From positions 186,001-250,000 of the forward strand of contig NZ_FRAS01000003.1 in assembly GCF_900142395.1 (NCBI RefSeq): a stretch of 64,000 nt of DNA, read 5' to 3'. This DNA comes from Hymenobacter psychrotolerans DSM 18569 (GTDB lineage Bacteria > Bacteroidota > Bacteroidia > Cytophagales > Hymenobacteraceae). The notes below the pieces were generated by a model, which saw only the letters and a program-made list of their open reading frames with translations, ran no database searches and was not told the DNA's origin. Numbering within the stretch: the stretch's first letter is position 1; each line of letters starts with the position of its first letter. Positions 8,604 to 17,138 of this stretch are shown in pieces. The position numbers were made by a program, and so were the translations under genes.

Positions 8604-10070
8604 ATGCTCTTCCTCGAAATCACGCTGCTGGCACTTTACGGGCTATGCCTGGCCTTTGTGCTGGGCTTCAGTCTGACCCAGTTTCAGCTGACGCGGCTGG
8701 CCCGGCAGGCTTACCGGCGCGGCCTGCCGCCCGAGCCTGCGCCCCCGGCTTTCTGGCCCCGCGTGACCGTGCAACTGCCACTTTACAACGAAGTATTTGT
8801 AGCTGAACGACTGATAGATGCCTGCGCTGCTCTCAACTACCCCCTGAACCTGCTACACGTGCAGGTGCTGGACGACTCTACCGATGAAACCGTGGCCCTG
8901 GTGGCGGCCCGCGTGGCGCACTACCGCGCCCTGGGCGTGCACATCGACCAGGTGCGCCGGCCCGACCGGCAGGGCTATAAAGCCGGGGCGCTGCGCTACG
9001 GATTGGAGCACACAGATGGGGAGTTGATTGCCATTTTCGACGCCGATTTTGTGCCGGAGCCGGACTTTCTGTTGCGGACGGTGCCGTATTTCCAAGACGC
9101 TGGGCTGGGCGTGGTACAGACGCGCTGGGGCCATCTAAACGAGGAGTACTCGCTGCTGACTGAGCTGCAGGCCTTTGGGCTGAACGCGCACTTTCACGTG
9201 GAGCAGGTAGGACGCACGGCCGGCGGGCATTTCATTAATTTCAACGGGACGGGCGGCGTGTGGCGGCGCACCTGCATCGAGGACGCCGGCGGCTGGCACA
9301 CCGACACGCTTACCGAAGACCTGGACCTGAGCTACCGCGCCCAGCTGCGGGGCTGGCGCTTCCATTACCTGCCGCACGTGGTGGCGCCCGCCGAGCTGCC
9401 CGCCACCCTTGATGCCCTGAAGTCGCAGCAGTTTCGCTGGACCAAGGGCGCGGCCGAAACCGCCCGCAAGCACCTGCGCACCGTGCTGCGCTCCTCCGAA
9501 AGCCTGGCCACCAAGCTGCACGCCACGTTTCATCTGCTCAACAGCACGGTGTTCGTGGCCATTCTGCTGATGGCGCTGGTGAGTGTGCCCCTGGTGTTCG
9601 TGCGCGCCGATTTGCCGGAGCTGAAGCCAGTGCTCCGGGTGGCCTCGGTGTTTCTGCTGGCTTTCGTGCCGCTCATCTACTACTATTTCACAGCGTGGCG
9701 CCTCGACAAGCCCACGGCCCCGGTCTGGCGTTTCGTGCCGCAGTTTCTGCTGTTTCTATCGGTATCTATGGGGCTGACGCTGCACAACGCACGGGCCGTG
9801 CTGCTGGGCTATAGCGGACGGCAGTCGGCCTTTATCCGGACGCCCAAGCTGGGACTGGTGCGGCGCCAGGGCCGCTGGCAGGGCCGCCGCTACCGTACCG
9901 GCGACCTGCTCGACGGCCTCACGCTCACGGAGGGGCTGCTGGCGCTGTACTTCGCATTTGGTATCGGGGCGGGCCTGTATTTCGGCGACTGGGGCCTGAT
10001 TCCGTTCCACCTGATGCTGACTGTCGGCTATGGCCTGATTTTCATGTATTCGGTCCGGCACCGGAAGTAA
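8604..10070 (+). CDS. Membrane glycosyltransferase family 2 (cellulose-synthase/CslA-like)
   Basis: A 488-residue processive-type GT2 enzyme: an N-terminal membrane helix (about 2-25), a catalytic domain, then at least four C-terminal helices from about residue 310. The catalytic signatures are in order: VLDDST (Asp90, Asp91), DAD at 146-148, TEDLDLSYR with TED at 237-239, and QQFRW at 275-279. This D,D,D,QxxRW set is the mark of cellulose synthase, mannan synthase and ceramide glucosyltransferase relatives. It probably adds beta-linked hexoses at the membrane. The gene for the third glycosyltransferase starts 10 bases downstream. Confidence 0.88.
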   Translation: MLFLEITLLALYGLCLAFVLGFSLTQFQLTRLARQAYRRGLPPEPAPPAFWPRVTVQLPLYNEVFVAERLIDACAALNYPLNLLHVQVLDDSTDETVALVAARVAHYRALGVHIDQVRRPDRQGYKAGALRYGLEHTDGELIAIFDADFVPEPDFLLRTVPYFQDAGLGVVQTRWGHLNEEYSLLTELQAFGLNAHFHVEQVGRTAGGHFINFNGTGGVWRRTCIEDAGGWHTDTLTEDLDLSYRAQLRGWRFHYLPHVVAPAELPATLDALKSQQFRWTKGAAETARKHLRTVLRSSESLATKLHATFHLLNSTVFVAILLMALVSVPLVFVRADLPELKPVLRVASVFLLAFVPLIYYYFTAWRLDKPTAPVWRFVPQFLLFLSVSMGLTLHNARAVLLGYSGRQSAFIRTPKLGLVRRQGRWQGRRYRTGDLLDGLTLTEGLLALYFAFGIGAGLYFGDWGLIPFHLMLTVGYGLIFMYSVRHRK

Positions 10071-10080
10071 CGCTACTCCT

Positions 10081-11460
10081 ATGCCTCAGCCCGTTTCCTC
10101 ATGGCGACTTGTGCACCTGCCGGCCCTGCTGCTCTCGGGGGCGGCGTATATTGGGCTGGCATACTGCACTCCGCGGGCAGAGTTTGGGCAGCTGGCCGGG
10201 CTGTTTGGGGTGGCGTTTGGGCTGTATTGGCTGCTGCTGCAAACGAAGCTGCCGCTACGCACGGGGCTGCTGGCAGCGCTGCTGCTGCGGCTGCTGTGGC
10301 TGCCGGCCCTCCCCGCCCTCTCCGACGATTACCACCGTTTCCGCTGGGACGGGCTGCTCGTGGCCGCAGGCGTCAACCCCTACCAGTACCGGCCCGATGA
10401 GCTGGCAGCCGTAGCGAAAGAACTCCGCGGCGCCTCCGCAGAAACGGCAGCCCGGCAGCTTGCGCCTCAGCGGCAGCAGCTGGAAACGCTCTACCCCAAG
10501 CTCAACTCCCCGCATTACTACTCTGTGTATCCGCCGGTGTGCCAGGCGGTATTCGGGTTGGCATCGGGGCTGTTTCCGGCTTCGGAGCAGTGCGCGGTGC
10601 TGCTGATGCGGCTGGTGCTGCTGCTGGCCGAAGCGGCTACTGCCGGGCTGCTGCTGGCCCTGCTGCGCCGGTTTGAGCTGCCGCCGCACCGCGCCCTGTG
10701 GTATCTGCTCAATCCGCTCGTGGTTGTGGAGCTGACCGGCAATCTGCACTTCGAGGCGCTGGTGGTGACATTTCTGCTGCTGGCGCTGTGGCTGCTGGTG
10801 CGTGGCCGCTGGCCAGGGGCCGCGGGGGGGCTGGCCCTGGCTATCGGCACGAAGCTGCTGCCGCTGCTGGTGCTGCCGCTGCTGCTTCGGCGGCTTAGCT
10901 GGCGGCGGTTTCTGGCGGTTTCGGCGCTTACCGGTATGGTAGTCGTGCTGCTGTTCCTGCCCTTGGTGTCGGCGGAGCTGGCGCGCAACATCGGGCGCAG
11001 CCTCGACCTGTATTTCCGCAGCTTCGAATTCAACGCCAGCCTCTACTATCTGCTGCGGGCGGCCGGCTACTGGCTTACGGGCTACAACCAGATTGCCCGC
11101 ATCGGGCCGGCGCTGGCCCTGACGTTTATAGTGGTTATTGGTGGGCTACTGCTGGGTGAAAAGCGCCCGAGCTGGGTGTCTCTGCCCCGCACTTTGCTGC
11201 TGCTGCTCACGGCGTACTACTTGCTGGCTACCGTGGTGCATCCGTGGTACCTGACGCCGCTGCTGGCGCTGAGCGTGTTCACCCGCTACCGCTACCTGCT
11301 GGTTTGGTCGGGGCTGGCGGTGCTCTCCTACGCCGCCTACCAAACCACAGCCTACACCGAAAACCCATGGCTGCTGGCGCTGGAATACGGCGGCGTACTG
11401 CTGGCGTTGGTGTGGGACTGGCGCCGCCGCGCCAGCCGTCTTCCTGACGCTGCCACCTGA
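10081..11460 (+). CDS. Polytopic GT-C-type glycosyltransferase (mannosyltransferase-like)
   Basis: A 459-residue, very hydrophobic protein with about ten or more membrane helices. The first large periplasmic loop carries the acidic SDDYHRFRWDG at 81-91 and GVNPY at 97-101, the typical GT-C arrangement (as in MptB, PIG-M and DUF2029 proteins) where an Asp in loop 1 is catalytic. Such enzymes use lipid-phosphate sugars on the outer face of the membrane. It lies 10 bases after the GT2 gene and is surely co-transcribed. A joint role in making a surface glycan is inferred. Confidence 0.75.
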   Translation: MPQPVSSWRLVHLPALLLSGAAYIGLAYCTPRAEFGQLAGLFGVAFGLYWLLLQTKLPLRTGLLAALLLRLLWLPALPALSDDYHRFRWDGLLVAAGVNPYQYRPDELAAVAKELRGASAETAARQLAPQRQQLETLYPKLNSPHYYSVYPPVCQAVFGLASGLFPASEQCAVLLMRLVLLLAEAATAGLLLALLRRFELPPHRALWYLLNPLVVVELTGNLHFEALVVTFLLLALWLLVRGRWPGAAGGLALAIGTKLLPLLVLPLLLRRLSWRRFLAVSALTGMVVVLLFLPLVSAELARNIGRSLDLYFRSFEFNASLYYLLRAAGYWLTGYNQIARIGPALALTFIVVIGGLLLGEKRPSWVSLPRTLLLLLTAYYLLATVVHPWYLTPLLALSVFTRYRYLLVWSGLAVLSYAAYQTTAYTENPWLLALEYGGVLLALVWDWRRRASRLPDAAT

Positions 11461-11463
11461 CGC

Positions 11464-12387
11464 TCAGGGCTGTGCCGGCGTGGCAGCCGGCGCGGGGTGG
11501 CTCCAGTAGGCGTAGCGGCTGAGCTTGCGCAGACGCAGATTCCGGCCGTCCCAGGTCGCCTGCCGCAGCAGCACATTCGGGTATTTCCGGGCAAACCAGT
11601 AGGTGCTTTCCTTGCCTTCCCCCAGACGCACGCGCACTTGCCAGGCAGCCTCCGCCGTGTCGGCTGCAGCAGCGGGCCCGACACTCACTGTGGCGTGGTA
11701 TATGGCAGGCGCGGCCGCTTTGCTGGTCTGCTGCAGCTCACACACGGCCACCTGAAAAGTTAGCCCATCGTGGAAGCGGAGGCTGCGGAGCGTGTAGGGC
11801 AGCGCGTCCTCAAACAGCAGGTCGCGGCGCAGGTGGCGCTGGCCGGCCCCCTGCCCGTCCCAATACGAGTTGTAGGTTTCCGTATACTGCTGCCCGTCGT
11901 CCAGAAACGCCTTGAACGTGGTGCCGCACCATTCCTGCGACGAAGTGGTGAGCTTGTGCAGCCTGAGGGGGCTTTCGCGCCGGAAAAACAGGGAAGTCAG
12001 GAAATGATACGGGTACTGCTCAGTAGGAATCCGGCAGAACTGATTCACTTTCATCACCGAAAACAGATCCGGCCGCTGGTAGTCATCGGTCTTGACCTGA
12101 TACTGCTGGTTGAACTCTTCCTTCACCGTCAACTGCACATACTCGAAGCGCCGCGCCTGGCTGTATATCACCCGCTCGGCGTCATACACGGCTACTTCCG
12201 CCAGTCCGTCTTCCCACAGCTTGTCCATGGCCCAGTGCGGGTTGAAGTGCGGCTCCAGCCGGTGCAGCGCCTTAGATACGGGCACTACACCGGCTGGCTT
12301 CTTCTGGTCAGAACCGGGAGTTGAGCAGGCCGTTAGCAGTGCGGTCAGGCAGCCGCCTAGCAGCAGGCGTACAACGGGGGCAGGCAT
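11464..12387 (-). CDS. Lipoprotein of the family often mislabelled septum formation inhibitor Maf
   Basis: A 307-residue lipoprotein. The ATG at 12387 gives a signal peptide ending in the lipobox LLTAC with Cys21 as the lipidated residue. From memory, the core phrases (KLWEDGLAEVAVYDAERV, FSVMKVNQFCRIPTEQYPY and TTSSQEWCGTTFKAF) belong to a Bacteroidota secreted family that databases sometimes call septum formation inhibitor Maf. It shares nothing with true Maf nucleotide pyrophosphatases, so that name should not be copied. Function unknown. It converges with the GT-C gene, three bases apart. Confidence 0.7.
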   Translation of the reverse strand: MPAPVVRLLLGGCLTALLTACSTPGSDQKKPAGVVPVSKALHRLEPHFNPHWAMDKLWEDGLAEVAVYDAERVIYSQARRFEYVQLTVKEEFNQQYQVKTDDYQRPDLFSVMKVNQFCRIPTEQYPYHFLTSLFFRRESPLRLHKLTTSSQEWCGTTFKAFLDDGQQYTETYNSYWDGQGAGQRHLRRDLLFEDALPYTLRSLRFHDGLTFQVAVCELQQTSKAAAPAIYHATVSVGPAAAADTAEAAWQVRVRLGEGKESTYWFARKYPNVLLRQATWDGRNLRLRKLSRYAYWSHPAPAATPAQP

Positions 12388-12448
12388 GGTGGAAGAGAGT
12401 AGTTGGGGGCGCCAATAATACGCCCAAACCAGCAACCACCCACGGCGC

Positions 12449-13075
12449 CTACCCGCGCAACGCGGCACGCCAGGCCGCCAGATCGGCAGCATCGTCTACG
12501 TCGCGCAGCATGGGCAGCAGCTGCACCCGCAGGTTCAGCCGGTCCGCATCGGCCAGCGTGTGCGGTAGTACGGCGTTGGTGCTCCAGCTTTTTCCGGCAA
12601 ACAAATCCGCATATACTTCCTTCATACCCAGGAGATAATACCCTCCGTCTTCAGCCGGCCCTATAACCAGCTCATGGGTATGCAGGGCCTCAAACGCCTG
12701 CTCCAGCAGCGCCTGCGTAATGCCCGGGCAATCGGTGCCGATGATAACGGCGGACTGCGCTCCGGCGGCAAAAGCATGCGAAAAGGCGGTCATCATTTTT
12801 GCGCCCAGCTCGCCGGGGTGCTGCAGCAGGTGCTGGTAGCCGGGCCAAAGCTCAGGCTCTGCATCGGGCTGCTGCGGGCGTTCGGCAAGCCACACCGTTT
12901 TGTGCACCGGCAGGTTGTCGGTGGCGGCGCGGGTGTGGGCCAGCAGCTCCCGGTAGACCGCCAGTGCCGCCTCCGGCCCAATGCCGGCCGCCAGCCGCGA
13001 CTTCACTCGTCCCAGTTCCGGGTAGCGGGCGAAAATGAGCAGATGAGCCGCCGGGTTTTCAGCAGATAAAGCCAT
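12449..13075 (-). CDS. DUF2064/TIGR04282 glycosyltransferase, arsenosugar-type cluster
   Basis: A 208-residue protein with a nucleotidyl/glycosyl-transferase fold: LLIFARYPELGRVKSRLAA near the N-terminus, IIGTDCPGI in the middle and GPAEDGGYYLLGM (the EDGGYYL motif) further on. This matches the DUF2064 family (TIGR04282) that sits beside radical SAM and AhpD-like genes in predicted arsenosugar loci. It would add or modify a sugar unit on the arsenical. It is the last gene of a four-gene minus-strand run (AhpD-like, ArsS, rhodanese, this gene). Confidence 0.83.
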   Translation of the reverse strand: MALSAENPAAHLLIFARYPELGRVKSRLAAGIGPEAALAVYRELLAHTRAATDNLPVHKTVWLAERPQQPDAEPELWPGYQHLLQHPGELGAKMMTAFSHAFAAGAQSAVIIGTDCPGITQALLEQAFEALHTHELVIGPAEDGGYYLLGMKEVYADLFAGKSWSTNAVLPHTLADADRLNLRVQLLPMLRDVDDAADLAAWRAALRG

Positions 13076-13157
13076 AGTCAGGAAATAATCATGAGAGCCA
13101 ACGCCAGGCCAGCAGTGCAGCCCGCAGCCTCACCGACGAAGGTAGCCCGATGTGGCG

Positions 13158-13697
13158 CTATTGATATACCTTCCGGCCCTGCGTCAGCCAGGTGCTCCAC
13201 AGGGCAGAATACGGGTGCACGTCCTGGGTGAGGCCCTGCGCATTATACACGGGCTGGCCCTCATTCACCCACTGAAAAATACCGCCGTACAGGTTGCGCA
13301 CATTCCGGAAGCCCAGCGCTTTCAGCCGCTCCCCTACCCGCTCACTGCGGTAGCCTACTGAGCAGTATACCACCACGGTCCGGTCGCGGGGCACGTCCTG
13401 AAATTCCGCTTTTTCAAACGTGTCGAAATTCACGAACTGCGCCCCCGCCAGATGGCTGACGCGGTACTCGGCGGGTGTGCGGGTGTCGAGTAGCACCACA
13501 GATGCTGGCTTGCTGCGCAGGGTTGCCGCCAGCTGCGCCGGCCGCACTACCGGCACCGTGCCCCGGTAGAGCGTACGCAGCAGCTGGTCATAGGCCGTAT
13601 CGTTGGCAGAGCGGCCACAGGCACTCAGGGCCAGCAGCCAGCACGTCGAAAACGTTAGTCCCAATCGTTTTAAAAAAGCAGGTGTAGTCACTTCCAT
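13158..13697 (-). CDS. Rhodanese-like lipoprotein
   Basis: A 179-residue single-domain rhodanese with a lipoprotein signal (LLALSAC, Cys27). The rhodanese core runs from about 50 to 160: LLDTRTPAEYRVSHLAGA at 69-86, the active-site loop CSVGYR with Cys111, and LYGGIFQWVNEG near the end. Rhodaneses carry sulfur as a Cys persulfide; the lipobox places this one outside the cytoplasm. It starts 9 bases after the stop of the ArsS gene, so it is translated from the same message. Its role with arsenicals is unknown; thiolation of an arsenical is only a guess. Confidence 0.85.
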   Translation of the reverse strand: MEVTTPAFLKRLGLTFSTCWLLALSACGRSANDTAYDQLLRTLYRGTVPVVRPAQLAATLRSKPASVVLLDTRTPAEYRVSHLAGAQFVNFDTFEKAEFQDVPRDRTVVVYCSVGYRSERVGERLKALGFRNVRNLYGGIFQWVNEGQPVYNAQGLTQDVHPYSALWSTWLTQGRKVYQ

Positions 13698-13706
13698 TCG
13701 GGATGC

Positions 13707-14756
13707 TTACGTGGTAGCACCACCACAGCTGGAGCCGGCCCCTGCCGTGCAGCCGTAGCAGTGCTGGTTGACCACAATTGCCCGGTCTGTCAGGGCCGCT
13801 TCGTTGAAGTCGCGGATGTGCTGCGGGGCGCGGGCCTCCACCGGCAGGTCCAGCATCTGGTTGAAGTCGCAGTCGTAGAGCAGTCCGTCCCAACCGATGC
13901 TGAGCGTACTGCGGCACATCACGTTTGCGGCGGCGGCGGGGTTGTAGGCGTCCACCAGCTTCTGCATGTAGCCGTCGTAGTTGCCGCTCTCCAGCAGATA
14001 CTCCAGAAACCGGCTGACGGGCAGGTTGGTGATGGTAAGCAAGCTGTTGAATACGACGCCATGCTCGCGCAGCAGCCGCTGCTTGAAGTCGCGCTCCAGC
14101 CCTACCTGGCTGCCCGGCAGAAATGCCCCCGACGGGTTAAACACCAAATCGAGCACCAGCCCGGAACCTGCCACACCGTAGCCCGCCTCGTTGAGCATCT
14201 GCAAGGCCCGGATAGAGCGTCCGAACACCCCTTCGCCCCGCTGGGCATCGGTGCGCGAGGCCGAGAAGTGCGGCAACGATGACACCACCCGCACGCCGTG
14301 CCAGGCAAAAAACGTCGGCAGGTCGTGGTATTTGGGGTTGGCCACGATGATGGTGAGGTTGCAGCGCACGATAACCTGCCGGCCCAGCGCCGAAATCTGC
14401 TCTACCAGCCACCGGAAGTCGGGGTTCATCTCCGGCGCGCCACCCGTCAGGTCTACTACCGGAATATTGGTCTGCGCCAGCGCATCCAGGCAAAGCTGCA
14501 TGGTGGCGCGGGTCATGATTTCGGTGCGGTCCGGGCCGGCATCCACGTGACAGTGGCGGCAGGTCTGGTTGCACATCTTGCCCACATTGATCTGCATCAC
14601 CTCCAGGCTTGTGGGCCGGAGCGGCAGCAGCCCGGTTTCGCGCAGCTTGTGCGCAAATAGCGGCCAGTGCGCGCCGGCCACCTCAGCCTGCGAAAGAACC
14701 GTGAGCTGATAGCCGGTGTCGGCCAGCGGCGCGTGGCGGGCTTGCAATGATTTCAT
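13707..14756 (-). CDS. arsS: Arsenosugar biosynthesis radical SAM protein ArsS
   Basis: A 349-residue radical SAM enzyme. The 4Fe-4S site is CNQTCRHC (Cys62, Cys66, Cys69) in the context INVGKMCNQTCRHCHVDAGP. The C-terminal Cys-rich domain ends CYGCTAGAGSSCGG (Cys333, Cys336, Cys344), diagnostic of the radical SAM/Cys-rich family (TIGR04167), in which some members carry selenocysteine. Here plain Cys codons are used. In cyanobacteria ArsS works with the methyltransferase ArsM to make dimethylated arsenosugars by 5'-deoxyadenosyl transfer. The neighbouring AhpD-like and TIGR04282 genes support the assignment, but no arsM is visible. Confidence 0.9.
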   Translation of the reverse strand: MKSLQARHAPLADTGYQLTVLSQAEVAGAHWPLFAHKLRETGLLPLRPTSLEVMQINVGKMCNQTCRHCHVDAGPDRTEIMTRATMQLCLDALAQTNIPVVDLTGGAPEMNPDFRWLVEQISALGRQVIVRCNLTIIVANPKYHDLPTFFAWHGVRVVSSLPHFSASRTDAQRGEGVFGRSIRALQMLNEAGYGVAGSGLVLDLVFNPSGAFLPGSQVGLERDFKQRLLREHGVVFNSLLTITNLPVSRFLEYLLESGNYDGYMQKLVDAYNPAAAANVMCRSTLSIGWDGLLYDCDFNQMLDLPVEARAPQHIRDFNEAALTDRAIVVNQHCYGCTAGAGSSCGGATT

Positions 14757-14851
14757 AGGTAGACTAACCGCGCTGCTTCAGGAAAAGTTGACGGGCCGGG
14801 CGCTGCTAGCAGGCCAGGCGCCCGTTTTTCTGCAGGCCAGCACCCCACACT

Positions 14852-15190
14852 TTACATCGACAGGTCCTTGGCCTTGTTCATCATCTGTACTCCGTGCACC
14901 AGCACGGCGCCACCCTTAATGGCCGCCGCCACGTGCACGGCTTCCATCATCTGGGCTTCGTCGGCACCTTTCTGCAGCGAGTCGGTGGTGTAGGCGTCGA
15001 TGCAATACGGGCACTGCACGGCATGGGCCACGGCCAGCGCAATCAGGGCTTTTTCGCGCTCCGAGAGGGCACCTTCCTTGAATACTTCGCCATAGTAGGC
15101 GAAGAACTTGCTGCCCATTTCGGCCTGCCATTCCGTGATGTTGCCGAATTTGGCCAGGTCGGCGGGGTTGTAGTAGGTTGACTTTTCCAT
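14852..15190 (-). CDS. Arsenosugar cluster AhpD/carboxymuconolactone-decarboxylase-like protein
   Basis: A 112-residue all-helical protein of the AhpD-like fold. The redox motif CPYC (Cys60, Cys63) follows ALAVAHAVQ, and KGADEAQMMEAVHVAA follows it. This is the small peroxidase-like protein that accompanies ArsS in arsenosugar loci (TIGR04169). It probably reduces a thiol or peroxide linked to arsenical handling. It is the first gene of the run; about 95 bases separate it from the arsS start. Confidence 0.85.
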   Translation of the reverse strand: MEKSTYYNPADLAKFGNITEWQAEMGSKFFAYYGEVFKEGALSEREKALIALAVAHAVQCPYCIDAYTTDSLQKGADEAQMMEAVHVAAAIKGGAVLVHGVQMMNKAKDLSM

Positions 15191-15351
15191 GCGGAACAGA
15201 ATGAGGAAGCGCGCCTCACGTAGGCGCTACACTATAAACCAGAGGCAAACGCTCGGCGCTGCCGGTTGCTGCTGCCGGTGCCCGGCAGCTCGCCGGAACA
15301 GCGCAACAAGCAAACGCGGGGCGGAACTGAACATAGGGCCGCATGAAAAAC

Positions 15352-15390
15352 CAGGGGCAGGAAGAGTGTGCTTCTCCCCGCCCCTGTAGT
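15352..15390 (-). terminator. Intrinsic terminator after the anti-sigma factor gene
   Basis: The minus strand folds into an imperfect hairpin whose outer stem is CAGGGGC paired with GCCCCTG, followed by GGTTTTTC. It lies just past the anti-sigma gene stop at 15403. Confidence 0.6.
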
Positions 15391-15402
15391 TCGTCGGGCT
15401 GG

Positions 15403-16311
15403 CTAAAGCAGCTTGCCCAGCACGGTCATGGTAGCCAGCGTGGGCGAGGCACTGCCGCCTTCGTTCTCCACCGTCATGGCAAAGGCCTGCGCACTGACAA
15501 TGTTCTTCATCTGCTGCAGACTGTCGCCGGCGGCGGTGGAAGCAGCCAGAACGCCCGCATCTACCGGCTGGCCATTATCGAGGGCCCAGAGCTGGTACTG
15601 CTTGCCTGCCGGAGGGGCCGGCAGGCTGTGCACATCTACATACACCGCCTTGGTGGCAGGGTTGTAAAGCACCCGGGCTTTAGCTGATGGCGCAGCCGGC
15701 GTACCGGCCAGCGTCACGCTCTGAAACTGCACGTCGCGCAGCACGGCCAATTCGCGGCCCTGGCTGCTAAGCTGCTTTTCAGCGGCCTGCTGGGTTGCCG
15801 CAAAGCGGGCCTGGTCGTTCTGAGCCGCAAACAGCGCCGTTTCAGTGTTCTGCCAGCGGTTGTAGAGCACATAGTTGCCCGCCATGCTCAGCAGGAGCGC
15901 CACCGAGGCGGCCATCAGCCAGCCAAAGCCGCGGCGCGGTGCCTCTTCCCGGATAGCTGGCTCAGGAGCACTGCTGATTGGGCGCACTACTGGCTCCGGC
16001 GCTGGTGCGGCGGCCGGCTGCGGTGCTACGTAAGGAGGTTCGGCGGTTGCTGAGGCCTGGGTAGTGCCCGGCGCTTCGGCCCTGATGGCTTGCTGCCAGC
16101 CGGCCAGCACCCGCTCCCGCATGCCGGGCGGCGGGGTCAGGGCATGCGCTTCGGCATAGGTGTCCAGGCCACTGATGATGGCGTTTAGCTCGTGCTGCAG
16201 TTCAGGATGAGCCGCAACCAGGCGCTCTACTTCGGCCCGGTTGGCGGCCGGAAGCACGCCCAGGGCGTATTCTTCCAGGATGCCAGATTCGATATATTGC
16301 TGAATGTCCAC
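15403..16311 (-). CDS. Anti-sigma factor, RskA/anti-sigma-K family
   Basis: A 302-residue single-pass membrane protein starting at GTG. Residues 1-75 form the cytoplasmic anti-sigma part (ESGILEEYALGVLPAANRAEVE, then PPGMRERVLAGW). An Ala/Pro-rich linker follows, a membrane helix at about 129-150, a short coiled stretch, and a C-terminal RskA domain (about 195-302) with QYQLWALDNGQPVDAGV. It would hold the ECF sigma factor at the membrane until a signal arrives. The GTG sits 2 bases past the sigma gene stop, a tightly coupled pair. Confidence 0.88.
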   Translation of the reverse strand: MDIQQYIESGILEEYALGVLPAANRAEVERLVAAHPELQHELNAIISGLDTYAEAHALTPPPGMRERVLAGWQQAIRAEAPGTTQASATAEPPYVAPQPAAAPAPEPVVRPISSAPEPAIREEAPRRGFGWLMAASVALLLSMAGNYVLYNRWQNTETALFAAQNDQARFAATQQAAEKQLSSQGRELAVLRDVQFQSVTLAGTPAAPSAKARVLYNPATKAVYVDVHSLPAPPAGKQYQLWALDNGQPVDAGVLAASTAAGDSLQQMKNIVSAQAFAMTVENEGGSASPTLATMTVLGKLL

Positions 16312-16313
16312 GG

Positions 16314-16853
16314 CTATCGAATCAGTTTGGAAAGTACTTTGATAGCCGCCCGGGCGCGGGTTTTTACCGTGCCAAGGGGCAAGTCCAGTTCTTCAGCCAC
16401 TTCGCTCTGCGTGTAACCGCCGAAATACAGCATATCAACAACCTGCTGCTGGTCTGGGGATAGTTTCTTGGTCATTTCCTGCAAGCCGATGTGCTCGGGC
16501 CGGAACGTAAGCGAAGCTGGCTCACGTACCGCGGCGCTGTCCTCAAGCGGCTGGGTACGAGTACCTACGCGGTACTGTCGGGAGCGGATTCTGTCGATGG
16601 CCAAATTTCGGCACACATTCATCACCCACGTAAACAGACGCCCCTTGCTGGCATCATAAGAGGCAAAGGAGTTCCAGATTTTGATCATGCCCTCCTGGAG
16701 CACGTCTTCAGCCTCTTCCTCTTTCTGCACGATACGCATGATAACGCCGTACAGCGCCGCCGAGTATCGGTCGTAAAACAGGGTCATGGCAGCCTCGTCC
16801 CGGTCGCGCAGACGCTGCACCAGCTGGTCTTCTGCATCGGGTACGGGAGGCAT
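16314..16853 (-). CDS. ECF RNA polymerase sigma factor (SigK-like)
   Basis: A 179-residue sigma-70 family protein. Region 2 is seen in MTLFYDRYSAALYGVIMRI and EEAEDVLQEGMIKIWNSF, followed by WVMNVCRNLAIDRIRSR. Region 4 is LSPDQQQVVDMLYFGGYTQ and VAEELDLPLGTVKTRARAA. It directs RNA polymerase to a stress or envelope regulon and is silenced by the membrane anti-sigma factor encoded directly downstream. ATG at 16853 was chosen; a GTG at 16877 or TTG at 16883 in frame would add eight to ten residues. Confidence 0.9.
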   Translation of the reverse strand: MPPVPDAEDQLVQRLRDRDEAAMTLFYDRYSAALYGVIMRIVQKEEEAEDVLQEGMIKIWNSFASYDASKGRLFTWVMNVCRNLAIDRIRSRQYRVGTRTQPLEDSAAVREPASLTFRPEHIGLQEMTKKLSPDQQQVVDMLYFGGYTQSEVAEELDLPLGTVKTRARAAIKVLSKLIR

Positions 16854-17138
16854 TGCTTCAGGGAGAACTATAGTCACGGGCAACGGGATATGGTACGAGT
16901 GAACCCAGAAGCAGAGTTCGCCGACAAGCGAAAGTACATTACCGGCGCAATTGTTCGTGCCCCGGCCTGTATTAAATTCTGCCTACTCCAGAAATACAAG
17001 GTGTAACCCGGGTGCTAGGGTTGCGTTTTGCCCTAAGTTGCCCTATGCAACTGGGACCTGTATCATAAAGCCGCATGCAGCCAACCACAACAGCCATTGC
17101 TGTGCTGCCAGGTACTTTTCTTTTCTTTTCTTCTTCCT

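Noticed and set aside
11464..12387. Maf nucleotide pyrophosphatase
   Set aside because: The database label exists for this family, but no Maf motif is present and the protein is a lipoprotein.
14790..14829. Terminator-like sequence ending CGCCCGTTTTTC in the arsS leader
   Set aside because: It points along the plus strand where no gene ends, and the stem is interrupted.
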